Shown here one piece after another: positions 1 through 5,294 of a stretch of DNA of 5,380 bases (position 1 is the stretch's first letter; the number at the start of each line of letters is the position of its first letter). Both the position numbers and the translations under genes were made by a program. The DNA is from Hyphomicrobiaceae bacterium (GTDB lineage: Bacteria; Pseudomonadota; Alphaproteobacteria; Rhizobiales; Hyphomicrobiaceae): assembly GCA_017353825.1 (NCBI GenBank), contig JAFMSC010000311.1, forward strand, positions 1 through 5,380, written 5' to 3'. The notes below the pieces were generated by a model. That model did not search any database. It worked only from the letters and a program-made list of their open reading frames with translations, and was not told the origin of the DNA.

Positions 1-282
1 GATGCGGCGATGGCGGGGCTGCGCCCGGCCAGCGAGGCCTACGCCAGGCTGCTCGCGCGCACCGTGCGCGAACGCCACGACGCCACGTGGGGCCTGTCGG
101 AGACGGGCGCCTCGGGCCCGACGGGCAATGCCTACGGCGACGCCCCCGGGCATGCCTGCCTCGCGCTGTCAGGACCAAGCGAGAGGGTCTTGACCGTCGA
201 GACGGGAAGCGCCGACCGCCAGGCCAACATGCAAGCCTTCGCCGCCAAGGCACTGGAGACGCTGCTGGACTCGATCAGGTAG
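1..282 (+). CDS. CinA/PncC-family nicotinamide-nucleotide amidase (3' end only)
   Basis: The gene runs in from the left edge in frame 1. The last 93 residues are visible, ending at TAG 280-282, so the true start is outside the window. The family is recognised from the order WGLSETGASGPTG, then YGDAPGH, then ETGSADRQANM and a C-terminal helix. This matches the second half of the CinA C-terminal domain (usual full length about 160 residues), whose glycine-rich TGxxGPxG motif is conserved. Family members deamidate nicotinamide mononucleotide to nicotinic acid mononucleotide in the cytoplasm as part of pyridine-nucleotide recycling; some are annotated as competence/damage-inducible proteins. The variant with NxYGDxxGH and GSADRxANM is, as I recall, a stand-alone domain form rather than the long two-domain CinA. 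Whether the missing N-terminus carries the catalytic serine cannot be checked. A 600-base gap separates it from parC, so an operon with parC is unlikely. Confidence 0.8.
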   Translation, partial: DAAMAGLRPASEAYARLLARTVRERHDATWGLSETGASGPTGNAYGDAPGHACLALSGPSERVLTVETGSADRQANMQAFAAKALETLLDSIR

Positions 283-296
283 GGGGCTCTGCGACA

Positions 297-311
297 GCCG
301 CCAACAGCGGC
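297..311 (+). terminator. Possible stem-loop terminator after the cinA-like gene
   Basis: GCCGC (297-301) and GCGGC (307-311) form a perfect 5-bp stem with the loop CAACA, 14 bases after the stop codon. A 10-bp palindrome, CTGCCGGCAG (312-321), follows at once. No T-run follows, so a classic intrinsic terminator is not shown. The position is suggestive only. Confidence 0.3.
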
Positions 312-370
312 CTGCCGGCAGCGGCTTGCGCGAGGGGTTTCAGCGACGAGGGCTGACGTTCCTCCTGCCC

Positions 371-456
371 CCTGCATGGCGGGGTCGGGCAGCGTCGATC
401 CGAGCTGCGAATGTCAGTCGGCAAGCCTACCTTGCCGCATGGCCATGCAGGCTTGC
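371..456. repeat. Nested inverted repeats (10-bp pair, 8-bp stem and 12-bp palindrome)
   Basis: CCTGCATGGC (371-380) is the exact reverse complement of GCCATGCAGG (442-451). Overlapping the right copy, GCAAGCCT (421-428) pairs with AGGCTTGC (449-456), and the enclosed segment contains the perfect palindrome GCATGGCCATGC (437-448). The two inverted pairs share bases 449-451, so the foldings exclude one another. This could be a degenerate palindromic repeat or a pair of protein-binding sites. Only the symmetry is certain. Confidence 0.6.
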
Positions 457-502
457 TCTGCCGGCGAGCGGTCGGGGTTGGCGCGATTCCATGACCAGGC
501 TA

Positions 503-518
503 GGGCCGTGCGCGGCCC
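503..518. repeat. GC-rich hairpin
   Basis: GGGCCG (503-508) and CGGCCC (513-518) form a perfect 6-bp GC-only stem with the tetraloop TGCG. There is no following T-run. It could stall polymerase or be part of a larger palindromic repeat. No function is assigned. Confidence 0.5.
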
Positions 519-548
519 CACGACCAACACACGCTCCTGGCAGCGAGC

Positions 549-582
549 GGAGGTCGGGACCTCCTGCTCGATCAGCAAGGAG
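549..582. repeat. Two overlapping, mutually exclusive stem-loops
   Basis: GGAGGTC (549-555) and GACCTCC (558-564) are perfect inverted arms two bases apart, effectively a 6-bp stem with a CGGG loop. CTCCTGCT (561-568) also pairs with AGCAAGGAG (574-582), with one bulged A (577) and the loop CGATC. Bases 561-564 belong to both stems, so only one can form at a time. No start codon of a convincing gene lies directly behind them. Confidence 0.45.
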
Positions 583-740
583 AAGGGGCAACGAGGATCG
601 GCAGTTGGCTCAGCGAGCGCGAGCAGCGCCTAGCCGCGGGTGCGGAGACCGCGTCGGCGGCAACTCCGGTGGACACGCAGATCGTGTCAAACGGCGGGTA
701 TGGGGCCCCGTTGAGCCCGGACGAGCGGCTCAGCTGGTGC
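558..740 (+). pseudogene. Short coding-like relic, family not recognised
   Basis: In frame 3 (codons such as 597-599) the stretch 597-740 reads IGSWLSEREQRLAAGAETAS and on to SNGGYGAPLSPDERLSW. About 41 of the 48 codons in 597-740 end in G or C, similar to parC and unlike the DNA around it. After about 740 the bias disappears, and the frame runs on as low-complexity sequence to a stop at about 872. I see no credible start codon with a ribosome site. The simplest reading is an internal fragment of a former gene. I could not assign a family with confidence, and a chance open frame in GC-rich DNA remains possible. Confidence 0.25.
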
Positions 741-882
741 GTTTGCGGAACTCGAAGGGTTAGCCACCCCCCCAGCCACGACCATCCGATCCCCACCGGC
801 TCGCCGACATTGGCCGCCGTTGAGGGCGAGGGAGCACATCCGGCCCTTGAGATCGGCCGCCGGTCCCGGTAAGCCGCTTGTC

Positions 883-3138
883 ATGAGCAAGACCACGATT
901 CTCCCCCCCGCACCCCCGCCGCCGGTCGAGCCCATCGACCTGAAGGAGGCGCTGGAGGAGCGCTATCTCGCGTACGCCCTCTCCACCATCATGCACCGGG
1001 CGCTGCCCGACGTGCGCGACGGGCTCAAGCCCGTGCACCGGCGTATCCTCTATGCCATGCGCGAGCTGAGGCTCGACCCTGCGGGCGGCTACAAGAAGTG
1101 CGCCAAGATTGTCGGCGACGTGATGGGCAACTTCCATCCCCACGGCGACCAGGCCATCTACGACGCGCTGGTGCGGCTCGCCCAGGACTTCGCGGTGCGC
1201 TACCCCCTGGTGGACGGCCAGGGCAACTTCGGCAACGTGGACGGCGATAATCCCGCCGCCATGCGCTACACCGAGAGCCGCATGACGGCTGTGGCCGGCC
1301 TCCTGCTCGAGGGCATCGACGAGGACACCGTCGATTTCCGGCCTACCTACGACGGCACCAACCAGGAGCCCGTCGTCCTCCCCGCCAACTTCCCGAATCT
1401 GCTCGCCAACGGCACCTCGGGCATCGCCGTGGGCATGGCCACCAGCATCCCACCGCATAACGTCGCGGAGCTGTGCAACGCACTCCTCCATCTCATCAAG
1501 CACCCCAACGCCCACGTCGACAAGTTGGTCGAGATGGTGCCGGGCCCGGACTTTCCCACCGGGGGCGTCATTGTCGAGCCACGCGAGGCCATCCTGGAGA
1601 CCTACAGGAGCGGCCGCGGCGGCTTCCGGCTGCGCGCGCGCTGGAACAAGGAGGACACGGGACGTGGCACCTACCAAATCGTCGTCACCGAGATCCCCTA
1701 CCAGGTGCAGAAGGCCAAGCTGGTCGAGCGTCTGGCCGAGCTGATCGAGCAGAAGAAGCTCCCGCTGCTCGGCGATGCCCGCGACGAGTCCGCCGACACC
1801 ATTCGCCTGGTCCTGGAGCCGAAGAGCCGCAGCGTCGATGCCACCGTGCTGATGGAGAGCCTGTTCAGGCTCACCGAGCTTGAGGTGCGCTTCTCCCTCA
1901 ACATGAATGTCCTCACCGGCGGGCAAGTGCCGCGTGTGCTGCCGCTGCGCGACGCGCTGAAGGAGTGGCTCAATCACCGCCAGGTGGTGCTGGTGCGGCG
2001 CTCCAGGCACCGGCTGCAGAAGATCGAGCATCGCCTTGAGGTGCTCGACGGCTTGCTCATCACCTACCTCAACATCGACGAGGTGATCCGGATCGTTCGC
2101 TTCGAGAACGATCCCAAGGCCCGGCTGATGGCGCGCTTTAAGCTCTCCGAGGTGCAGGCCGAGGCGATCCTGAACCTGCGCTTGAAGGCCTTGTCAAAGC
2201 TCGAAGAGATCGAGATCAAGGCCGAACACGACCGGCTCTCCAAGGAGCGACGCGACCTGAAGATATTGCTCAAATCGGAGGACCAGCAGTGGGAGCGCGT
2301 CGCCGACGAGGTGAAGGCCACGCGCGAGGCCTACGCCAAGGAGACCGTGCTGGGCCGGCGGCGGTCGAGCTTCGCCGACGCACCCGTCATCGAGATCGAC
2401 CTCGATCAAGCCATGATCGAGAAGGAGCCCATCACAGTGATCCTGTCCGAGAAGGGCTGGATCCGCGCCATGCGGGGCCACCAGGACGACCTGTCGAAGC
2501 TGGAGTTCAAACAGGGTGACCAGCTATTGCGCGCCGTCAAGGCCCACACCACCGACAAGCTCCTGGTGCTCGCCACCAACGGCAAGGTGTTCACGCTGGC
2601 GGCCGACCAGCTCCCCGGAGGGCGCGGCCACGGCGAGCCGGTGCGGCTGATGGTTGACCTGGAGGAGAACCACGCGTTCGTGGAGATCTGGGTGCATCAG
2701 CCGGACCGCAAGTTCCTCATCGCCGCCACCTCGGGGCACGGCTTCGTGGTGCCCGAGGAGGAGATGGTCGCCATGACGCGTAAGGGCAAGCAGATTATGA
2801 ATCTCACCGAGCCCGACGAGGCGCACATCGCCGTGCCGGCCGACGGCGACACCGTCGCCGTCATCGGCGAGAACCGAAAGATGGTGGTGTTCCCGCTGGC
2901 CGAGGTGAACGAGATGGCGCGCGGAAAAGGCGTGCGCCTGCAGCGCTACAAGGACGGCGGGTTGTCTGACGTGCGCGTGTTCGCCAAGCACGACGGACTG
3001 ACTTGGCTCGATCCCGCCGGGCGCACCTTCACCCTGCCCTTCTCCGAGCTGCGGGATTGGCTTGGCGAGCGCGCCCAGGCCGGACGGCTGGCACCGCGCG
3101 GCTTCCCAAAATCCAACAAGTTTGGGCGCTCATCCTAG
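883..3138 (+). CDS. parC: DNA topoisomerase IV subunit A (ParC)
   Basis: A complete 751-residue protein, typical for alphaproteobacterial ParC. With ParE it forms the ATP-dependent type IIA topoisomerase that decatenates replicated chromosomes and removes positive supercoils. The N-terminal breakage-reunion domain begins with the signature EERYLAYALSTIM (25-37) and PDVRDGLKPVHRRILYAMR (42-60). The winged-helix motif HPHGDQAIYD is at 85-94. The catalytic tyrosine is Y129, preceded by R128, in AAMRYTE. ANGTSGIAVGMAT (175-187) carries the wedge isoleucine I181. Tower and coiled-coil segments follow to about residue 490, then a C-terminal beta-pinwheel of degenerate blades (about 500-735). This lacks a canonical GyrA box QRRGGKG but has RGKGVRLQRYKDGG (680-693); that absence and the short tail favour ParC over GyrA. 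ATG 883 was chosen because homology starts soon after it. A TTG at 820 is also in frame but adds residues of no family character. No good Shine-Dalgarno precedes 883 (only GGTAAG, 868-873). Confidence 0.95.
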   Translation: MSKTTILPPAPPPPVEPIDLKEALEERYLAYALSTIMHRALPDVRDGLKPVHRRILYAMRELRLDPAGGYKKCAKIVGDVMGNFHPHGDQAIYDALVRLAQDFAVRYPLVDGQGNFGNVDGDNPAAMRYTESRMTAVAGLLLEGIDEDTVDFRPTYDGTNQEPVVLPANFPNLLANGTSGIAVGMATSIPPHNVAELCNALLHLIKHPNAHVDKLVEMVPGPDFPTGGVIVEPREAILETYRSGRGGFRLRARWNKEDTGRGTYQIVVTEIPYQVQKAKLVERLAELIEQKKLPLLGDARDESADTIRLVLEPKSRSVDATVLMESLFRLTELEVRFSLNMNVLTGGQVPRVLPLRDALKEWLNHRQVVLVRRSRHRLQKIEHRLEVLDGLLITYLNIDEVIRIVRFENDPKARLMARFKLSEVQAEAILNLRLKALSKLEEIEIKAEHDRLSKERRDLKILLKSEDQQWERVADEVKATREAYAKETVLGRRRSSFADAPVIEIDLDQAMIEKEPITVILSEKGWIRAMRGHQDDLSKLEFKQGDQLLRAVKAHTTDKLLVLATNGKVFTLAADQLPGGRGHGEPVRLMVDLEENHAFVEIWVHQPDRKFLIAATSGHGFVVPEEEMVAMTRKGKQIMNLTEPDEAHIAVPADGDTVAVIGENRKMVVFPLAEVNEMARGKGVRLQRYKDGGLSDVRVFAKHDGLTWLDPAGRTFTLPFSELRDWLGERAQAGRLAPRGFPKSNKFGRSS

Positions 3139-3201
3139 GCAACCGATCTCTCCACCGAGGCTCGCCTCTTGCGCATTGCGCGTGTCGACGCCAAGGGGTA
3201 G

Positions 3202-3687
3202 ATGCAAACTGCGGGGTGGCGAGGGAAGCTGCCGATGCGGGCGCCCGTTTGCGCCGTGGTGCTGGTGTCGCTGCTCGCGCCGTTGGGCGCCAGCGGCGCG
3301 GCATTGTCGCAAGCGGCGTGCGCCAAGGCGGACTTCGAGGCCGTCGTCAATGCCGCCGGCGCGGCCTTGCGCGATCTTGCCCAGCAGAACAAGCCGGTGT
3401 TCCAGGCCAAGCTCAACCAGCTCAAGGACAAGCGTAGCTGGAGCAACGACGAGCTCATCAAGCAGGCCGAGCCCTTGGTGCGCGACGAGACCATCGCAGG
3501 CTACGACAAGAAGTCACAGGAGCTGCTGGCGCGCATCACCGGCGCCGGGCAGAACAAGGCCGATCCGCCCGCCCCCAACTGCGCGCTCCTCACCAGCCTC
3601 CAGGCCGACCTCAAGCTCCTTGTGGAGACGCAGCAGGCGAAATGGACGCGCATGTTCGGGAAGCTCGACCAGGAGTTGGCGAAGTAG
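3202..3687 (+). CDS. Small exported protein of unknown function downstream of parC
   Basis: A 161-residue frame, 63 bases after parC on the same strand and possibly cotranscribed. Residues 12-33 have a basic start (MR), a hydrophobic core (CAVVLVSLLAPL) and a small-residue end (GASGA), as in a Sec signal peptide with cleavage near residue 33; no lipobox is present. The mature part is about 128 residues, mostly charged and helical (LRDLAQQNKPVFQ, NQLKDKRSWSNDEL, then QADLKLLVETQQAKWTRMF near the end). It has two cysteines, C40 and C127, that could form a disulfide in the periplasm. I do not recognise a named domain. I have an uncertain memory of similar secreted proteins in Rhizobiales. Two starts are possible. 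ATG 3202 has AAGGGG close in front (3193-3198). ATG 3235 (residue 12) has GAGGGA at 3221-3226 with 8-base spacing and gives a more normal signal peptide of about 22 residues; I slightly prefer 3235 biologically, and the longer frame is listed as the outer limit. Codon use matches parC. Confidence 0.7.
   Translation: MQTAGWRGKLPMRAPVCAVVLVSLLAPLGASGAALSQAACAKADFEAVVNAAGAALRDLAQQNKPVFQAKLNQLKDKRSWSNDELIKQAEPLVRDETIAGYDKKSQELLARITGAGQNKADPPAPNCALLTSLQADLKLLVETQQAKWTRMFGKLDQELAK
3221..3226 (+). promoter_or_regulatory. Ribosome binding site favouring the 3235 start
   Basis: GAGGGA lies 8 bases before ATG 3235, a better placed Shine-Dalgarno than the AAGGGG three bases before ATG 3202. It decides in favour of a 150-residue precursor for the exported protein, though initiation at 3202 cannot be excluded. 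Confidence 0.45.
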
Positions 3688-3816
3688 GGCCAACCCCTTG
3701 GGTAAGCCGCGATGGCGAGACCAACCGTTGCGAGCGCCACGCCTTCTCTCGGCTCTGTGTCCCGGTTCGCACTTTGTCCGGAGCGGCAGGGCTCTCCAGC
3801 GGCAATTCTTGGGGTG

Positions 3817-4078
3817 TCAATCGCGCTCGGGCACGGCCCTGAGCGCGCCTTGGGGAGCGATCGGTAGAGGCGATGCGTTGGCGTTGGTTGCCAGCTGGCG
3901 CAACGTTGCGAGTTCCTCCAGCCGCACGACCTCGATCGCCGCAGGTCGGCCGAAAAATCTCGTCCACGGCGCCGTCTCGAAGCGGTAACGACCCGCGCCA
4001 AGAACGCGCTCGAAGACGCCATTGCGGTAGAGCGGCCCACGATGCGTGTCCGTGATGATGGGGTTGCCTTCTGGTCAT
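3817..4078 (-). pseudogene. Broken gene start, slipin/SPFH-like N-terminal fragment
   Basis: On the minus strand an 85-residue stretch (4074 down to 3820, stop TGA 3819-3817) reads GNPIITDTHRGPLYRNGVF, then ERVLGAGRYRF, ETAPWTRFFGRPAAIEVVRL and EELATLRQLATN. Codon third positions are mostly G/C, as in real genes here. The pattern RGxLYRxGxFxRVLGxGRYRF followed by EVVxLxE resembles the N-terminus of slipin/stomatin-like SPFH membrane proteins (typically 250 residues or more). The match is from memory and modest. The frame has no start codon of its own: an in-frame TGA lies directly upstream (4077-4075). One base out of frame, ATG 4078-4076 is preceded by AGGA (minus strand, 4091-4088) with 9-base spacing and encodes MTR, after which a shift would enter the conserved frame. 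This looks like a gene inactivated by a frameshift near its start and truncated before the SPFH core. A small functional protein from a non-standard start is the alternative. Confidence 0.4.
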
Positions 4079-4087
4079 GACCGCGTT

Positions 4088-4091
4088 TCCT
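4088..4091 (-). promoter_or_regulatory. Ribosome binding site for the broken minus-strand gene
   Basis: AGGA on the minus strand (TCCT on the plus strand) is 9 bases from ATG 4078-4076. It supports the view that the fragment at 3817-4078 was once a translated gene whose start is preserved. Confidence 0.35.
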
Positions 4092-4159
4092 GACGCGCGC
4101 TCGACGACATATGGGTACGGCCTTGATCCCAGCCGATGTCGAGGATGGGCCGGACCAAG

Positions 4160-4211
4160 TTGGCACTTTGGCGTCGGCAGTCGAGCCAGTGCCGACCTTG
4201 ACCAGTGTCAA
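4160..4211. promoter_or_regulatory. Dyad symmetries upstream of the broken gene (possible operator)
   Basis: TTGAC (4198-4202) and GTCAA (4207-4211) are a perfect dyad with a 4-base spacer; on the minus strand it begins with TTGACA, a consensus -35 hexamer. GGCACT (4162-4167) and AGTGCC (4188-4193) form a second inverted pair. No good -10 sequence is found 16-18 bases downstream on the minus strand (TGGCTC at 17), so a promoter is not shown. The position, about 110-130 bases before ATG 4078, would suit a control site. Confidence 0.25.
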
Positions 4212-4310
4212 CCCTGCTCCCTGCCGGGTGCGGCCGCCCCGCGACGGGTTCGATCGGAGCAGCTGAGGCCAAGGCACTGAAAACCGTCCCGACAGCGCAG
4301 GTGTATGCCC

Positions 4311-5294
4311 CTATTGCTTCGGGAACGTGAGGCCCAGTGCTCTGTACCGGGCGGGGTCGTCGCCCCAGCCTCCGCGGACCTTGACGAACAGGAAGAGGTG
4401 GACGGGTCGCTGCAGAAGTTCCGCCAGCTCTTTGCGGGCTTCCATCGAGAGCTGCCTGATCATGGCGGCGCCCTTGCCAACCACGATCGCCTTCTGGCTA
4501 TCGCGCTCCACATAGATGGTCTGCTCGATGCGGACGGAGTTGCCCTCCTCGCGCCACAGGGTGGTCTCCACCGCAGACTCGTAGGGCAGCTCGTCGTGCA
4601 GGCGGTCGTAGATCTTCTCCCGCGTGATTTCGGCGGCGAGCATCCTAAGCGGTGCGTCGGACACCTCGTCGGCGGGGTAGTGCCACGGGCCCGGCGGCAC
4701 CGAGCGGACGAGGAAGGCCCTAAGGTCGGCGACGCCGTCGGCGTTGAGCGCCGAGATCATGAAGGTGGCGGCGAACGGGATGCGCGCGTTGAGCTCGGCG
4801 GCAAGCGCTAGCAGCTCCTGCTTGCGCACGCGGTCGATCTTGTTGAGGGCGAGCAGCAGCAGCGGATGGCTCCCCTGATCGGGCGAGGTTCCTGATCGCC
4901 TCGACTTAGCCCCGGCGTCAGGGATGACGCCGGTCGTCGCCAGTTTGGCCAGGATGCGCTCAACGTCGTCGTCGATGCCCTTGGCGGCGTCAACGACGAG
5001 CAACACCAGGTCCGCGTCGCCGGCACCGCCCCAGGCGGCCTCCACCATGGCTCGGTCGAGGCGGCGGCGCGGGGCGAAGATGCCGGGCGTGTCGATGAAG
5101 ACGAGCTGGCTACGGCCGTCGATGGCGATACCCCGCAGGGTCGTGCGGGTGGTCTGCACCTTGCGGCTGACGATGGCGACCTTGGTGCCGACCAGCGTGT
5201 TGACGAGAGTGGATTTGCCGGCGTTGGGAGCGCCGATCACGGCGATGAAACCGCAACTGGTATCGGTCTCGCCGTGCGTCTCGGTGTCAGACAT
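4311..5294 (-). CDS. era: GTPase Era (ribosome maturation), with internal insertion
   Basis: A 327-residue protein, longer than the usual 290-310. Era binds the 3' end of 16S rRNA and couples GTP hydrolysis to 30S subunit maturation. The GTPase domain shows G1 GAPNAGKS (21-28), switch region KVQTTRTT (45-52), G3 DTPG (68-71), G4 NKID (151-154) and G5 SAL (181-183). The C-terminal KH domain has VVGKGAAMIR (271-280) and SMEARKEL (283-290), ending in FVKVRGGWGDD and YRALGLTFPK. About 20 residues between ILAKLA and LLLALNKID (around 122-144) are extra to the family and come from a palindromic DNA insert (4871-4933). They lie on the loop before G4, so the frame and all G motifs stay intact. The KH loop reads GKGA where GKGG or GxKG is usual. 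ATG 5294 was preferred; GTG 5303 is also in frame. The start overlaps the rnc stop by 8 bp, implying translational coupling. Confidence 0.95.
   Translation of the reverse strand: MSDTETHGETDTSCGFIAVIGAPNAGKSTLVNTLVGTKVAIVSRKVQTTRTTLRGIAIDGRSQLVFIDTPGIFAPRRRLDRAMVEAAWGGAGDADLVLLVVDAAKGIDDDVERILAKLATTGVIPDAGAKSRRSGTSPDQGSHPLLLLALNKIDRVRKQELLALAAELNARIPFAATFMISALNADGVADLRAFLVRSVPPGPWHYPADEVSDAPLRMLAAEITREKIYDRLHDELPYESAVETTLWREEGNSVRIEQTIYVERDSQKAIVVGKGAAMIRQLSMEARKELAELLQRPVHLFLFVKVRGGWGDDPARYRALGLTFPKQ
4871..4933. repeat. REP-like palindromic insert within era
   Basis: Three related arms lie close together: TCCCCTGATCGGGC (4871-4884), TTCCTGATCGCC (4889-4900) and, inverted, GGCGTCAGGGA (4914-4924). 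The second and third pair as CCTGA-(T)-CGCC against GGCGTCAGG, a 9-bp stem with one bulge around a 13-base loop. As an alternative fold, CCGGCGTCA (4912-4920) and TGACGCCGG (4925-4933) form a perfect 9-bp stem with the loop GGGA. CCTGATCG occurs twice (4874-4881, 4891-4898). In the era frame this encodes about 20 residues (IPDAGAKSRRSGTSPDQG) absent from typical Era, with about 30% A/T-ending codons, more than the gene around it. Its ends are uncertain. It resembles intergenic palindromic repeats of Rhizobiales genomes, but no second copy lies in this window. Confidence 0.6.

Larger units (their letters stand above)
283..882. other. 600-base intergenic region without an intact gene
   Basis: No reading frame here looks like a complete protein gene. 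The longest open frame (326-763, +) gives an Arg/Ala/Gly-rich product without recognisable domains or a ribosome site. I see no tRNA or rRNA signature. The region holds several inverted repeats (listed separately), a stretch at about 558-740 (+) with coding-like third-position composition, and a run of seven C at 766-772. It may combine a decayed gene with the regulatory DNA upstream of parC. Confidence 0.6.
3688..4310. other. Convergent intergenic region of 623 bases
   Basis: This lies between the 3' ends of the exported-protein gene (+) and era (-). No intact gene was found. Bases 3817-4078 on the minus strand carry a coding-like fragment (see separate entry). Open frames crossing the region (for example 3501-4277 minus and 3062-3988 plus) are Arg/Ser/Pro-rich, run antisense or out of frame to real genes, and show no domains. 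No strong bidirectional terminator is visible; CCAA/TTGG just after 3687 (3691-3702) is too weak. In alphaproteobacteria recO commonly follows era; nothing RecO-like is seen here. Confidence 0.6.

Noticed and set aside
326..763. 145-codon plus-strand frame in the cinA-parC gap
   Set aside because: Arg/Ala/Gly-rich, no ribosome site, no domain, and it runs through several palindromes; the frame at 597-740 shows better coding bias.
868..877. GGTAAGCCGC repeated at 868-877 and 3700-3709
   Set aside because: A single 10-bp direct match at this base composition and window size is near chance, and the two sites share no further context.
760..2031. 423-codon open frame on the minus strand across the first part of parC
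   Set aside because: It is antisense to an unmistakable parC. Its His/Gly/Val/Gln-rich translation has no domain and is the expected shadow of GC-rich codons on the other strand.
2524..2991. 155-codon minus-strand frame opposite the parC C-terminal domain
   Set aside because: His/Leu/Val/Gly-rich antisense shadow with no recognisable domain.
3062..3988. 308-codon open frame on the plus strand overlapping the parC end, the exported-protein gene and the spacer
   Set aside because: It is out of frame with two better supported genes, Arg/Ser/Pro-rich, and has no domain or ribosome site.
4236..4262. GGGTTCGATCGG resembling a tRNA T-loop
   Set aside because: No paired acceptor, D or anticodon arm of proper spacing could be built around it on either strand.
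3501..4277. 258-codon open frame on the minus strand
   Set aside because: It is partly antisense to the exported-protein gene and reads the slipin-like fragment in the wrong frame; the composition is low-information Arg/Ser.
4305..4811. 168-codon open frame on the plus strand opposite era
   Set aside because: Antisense shadow of the era KH-domain coding region; no independent evidence.
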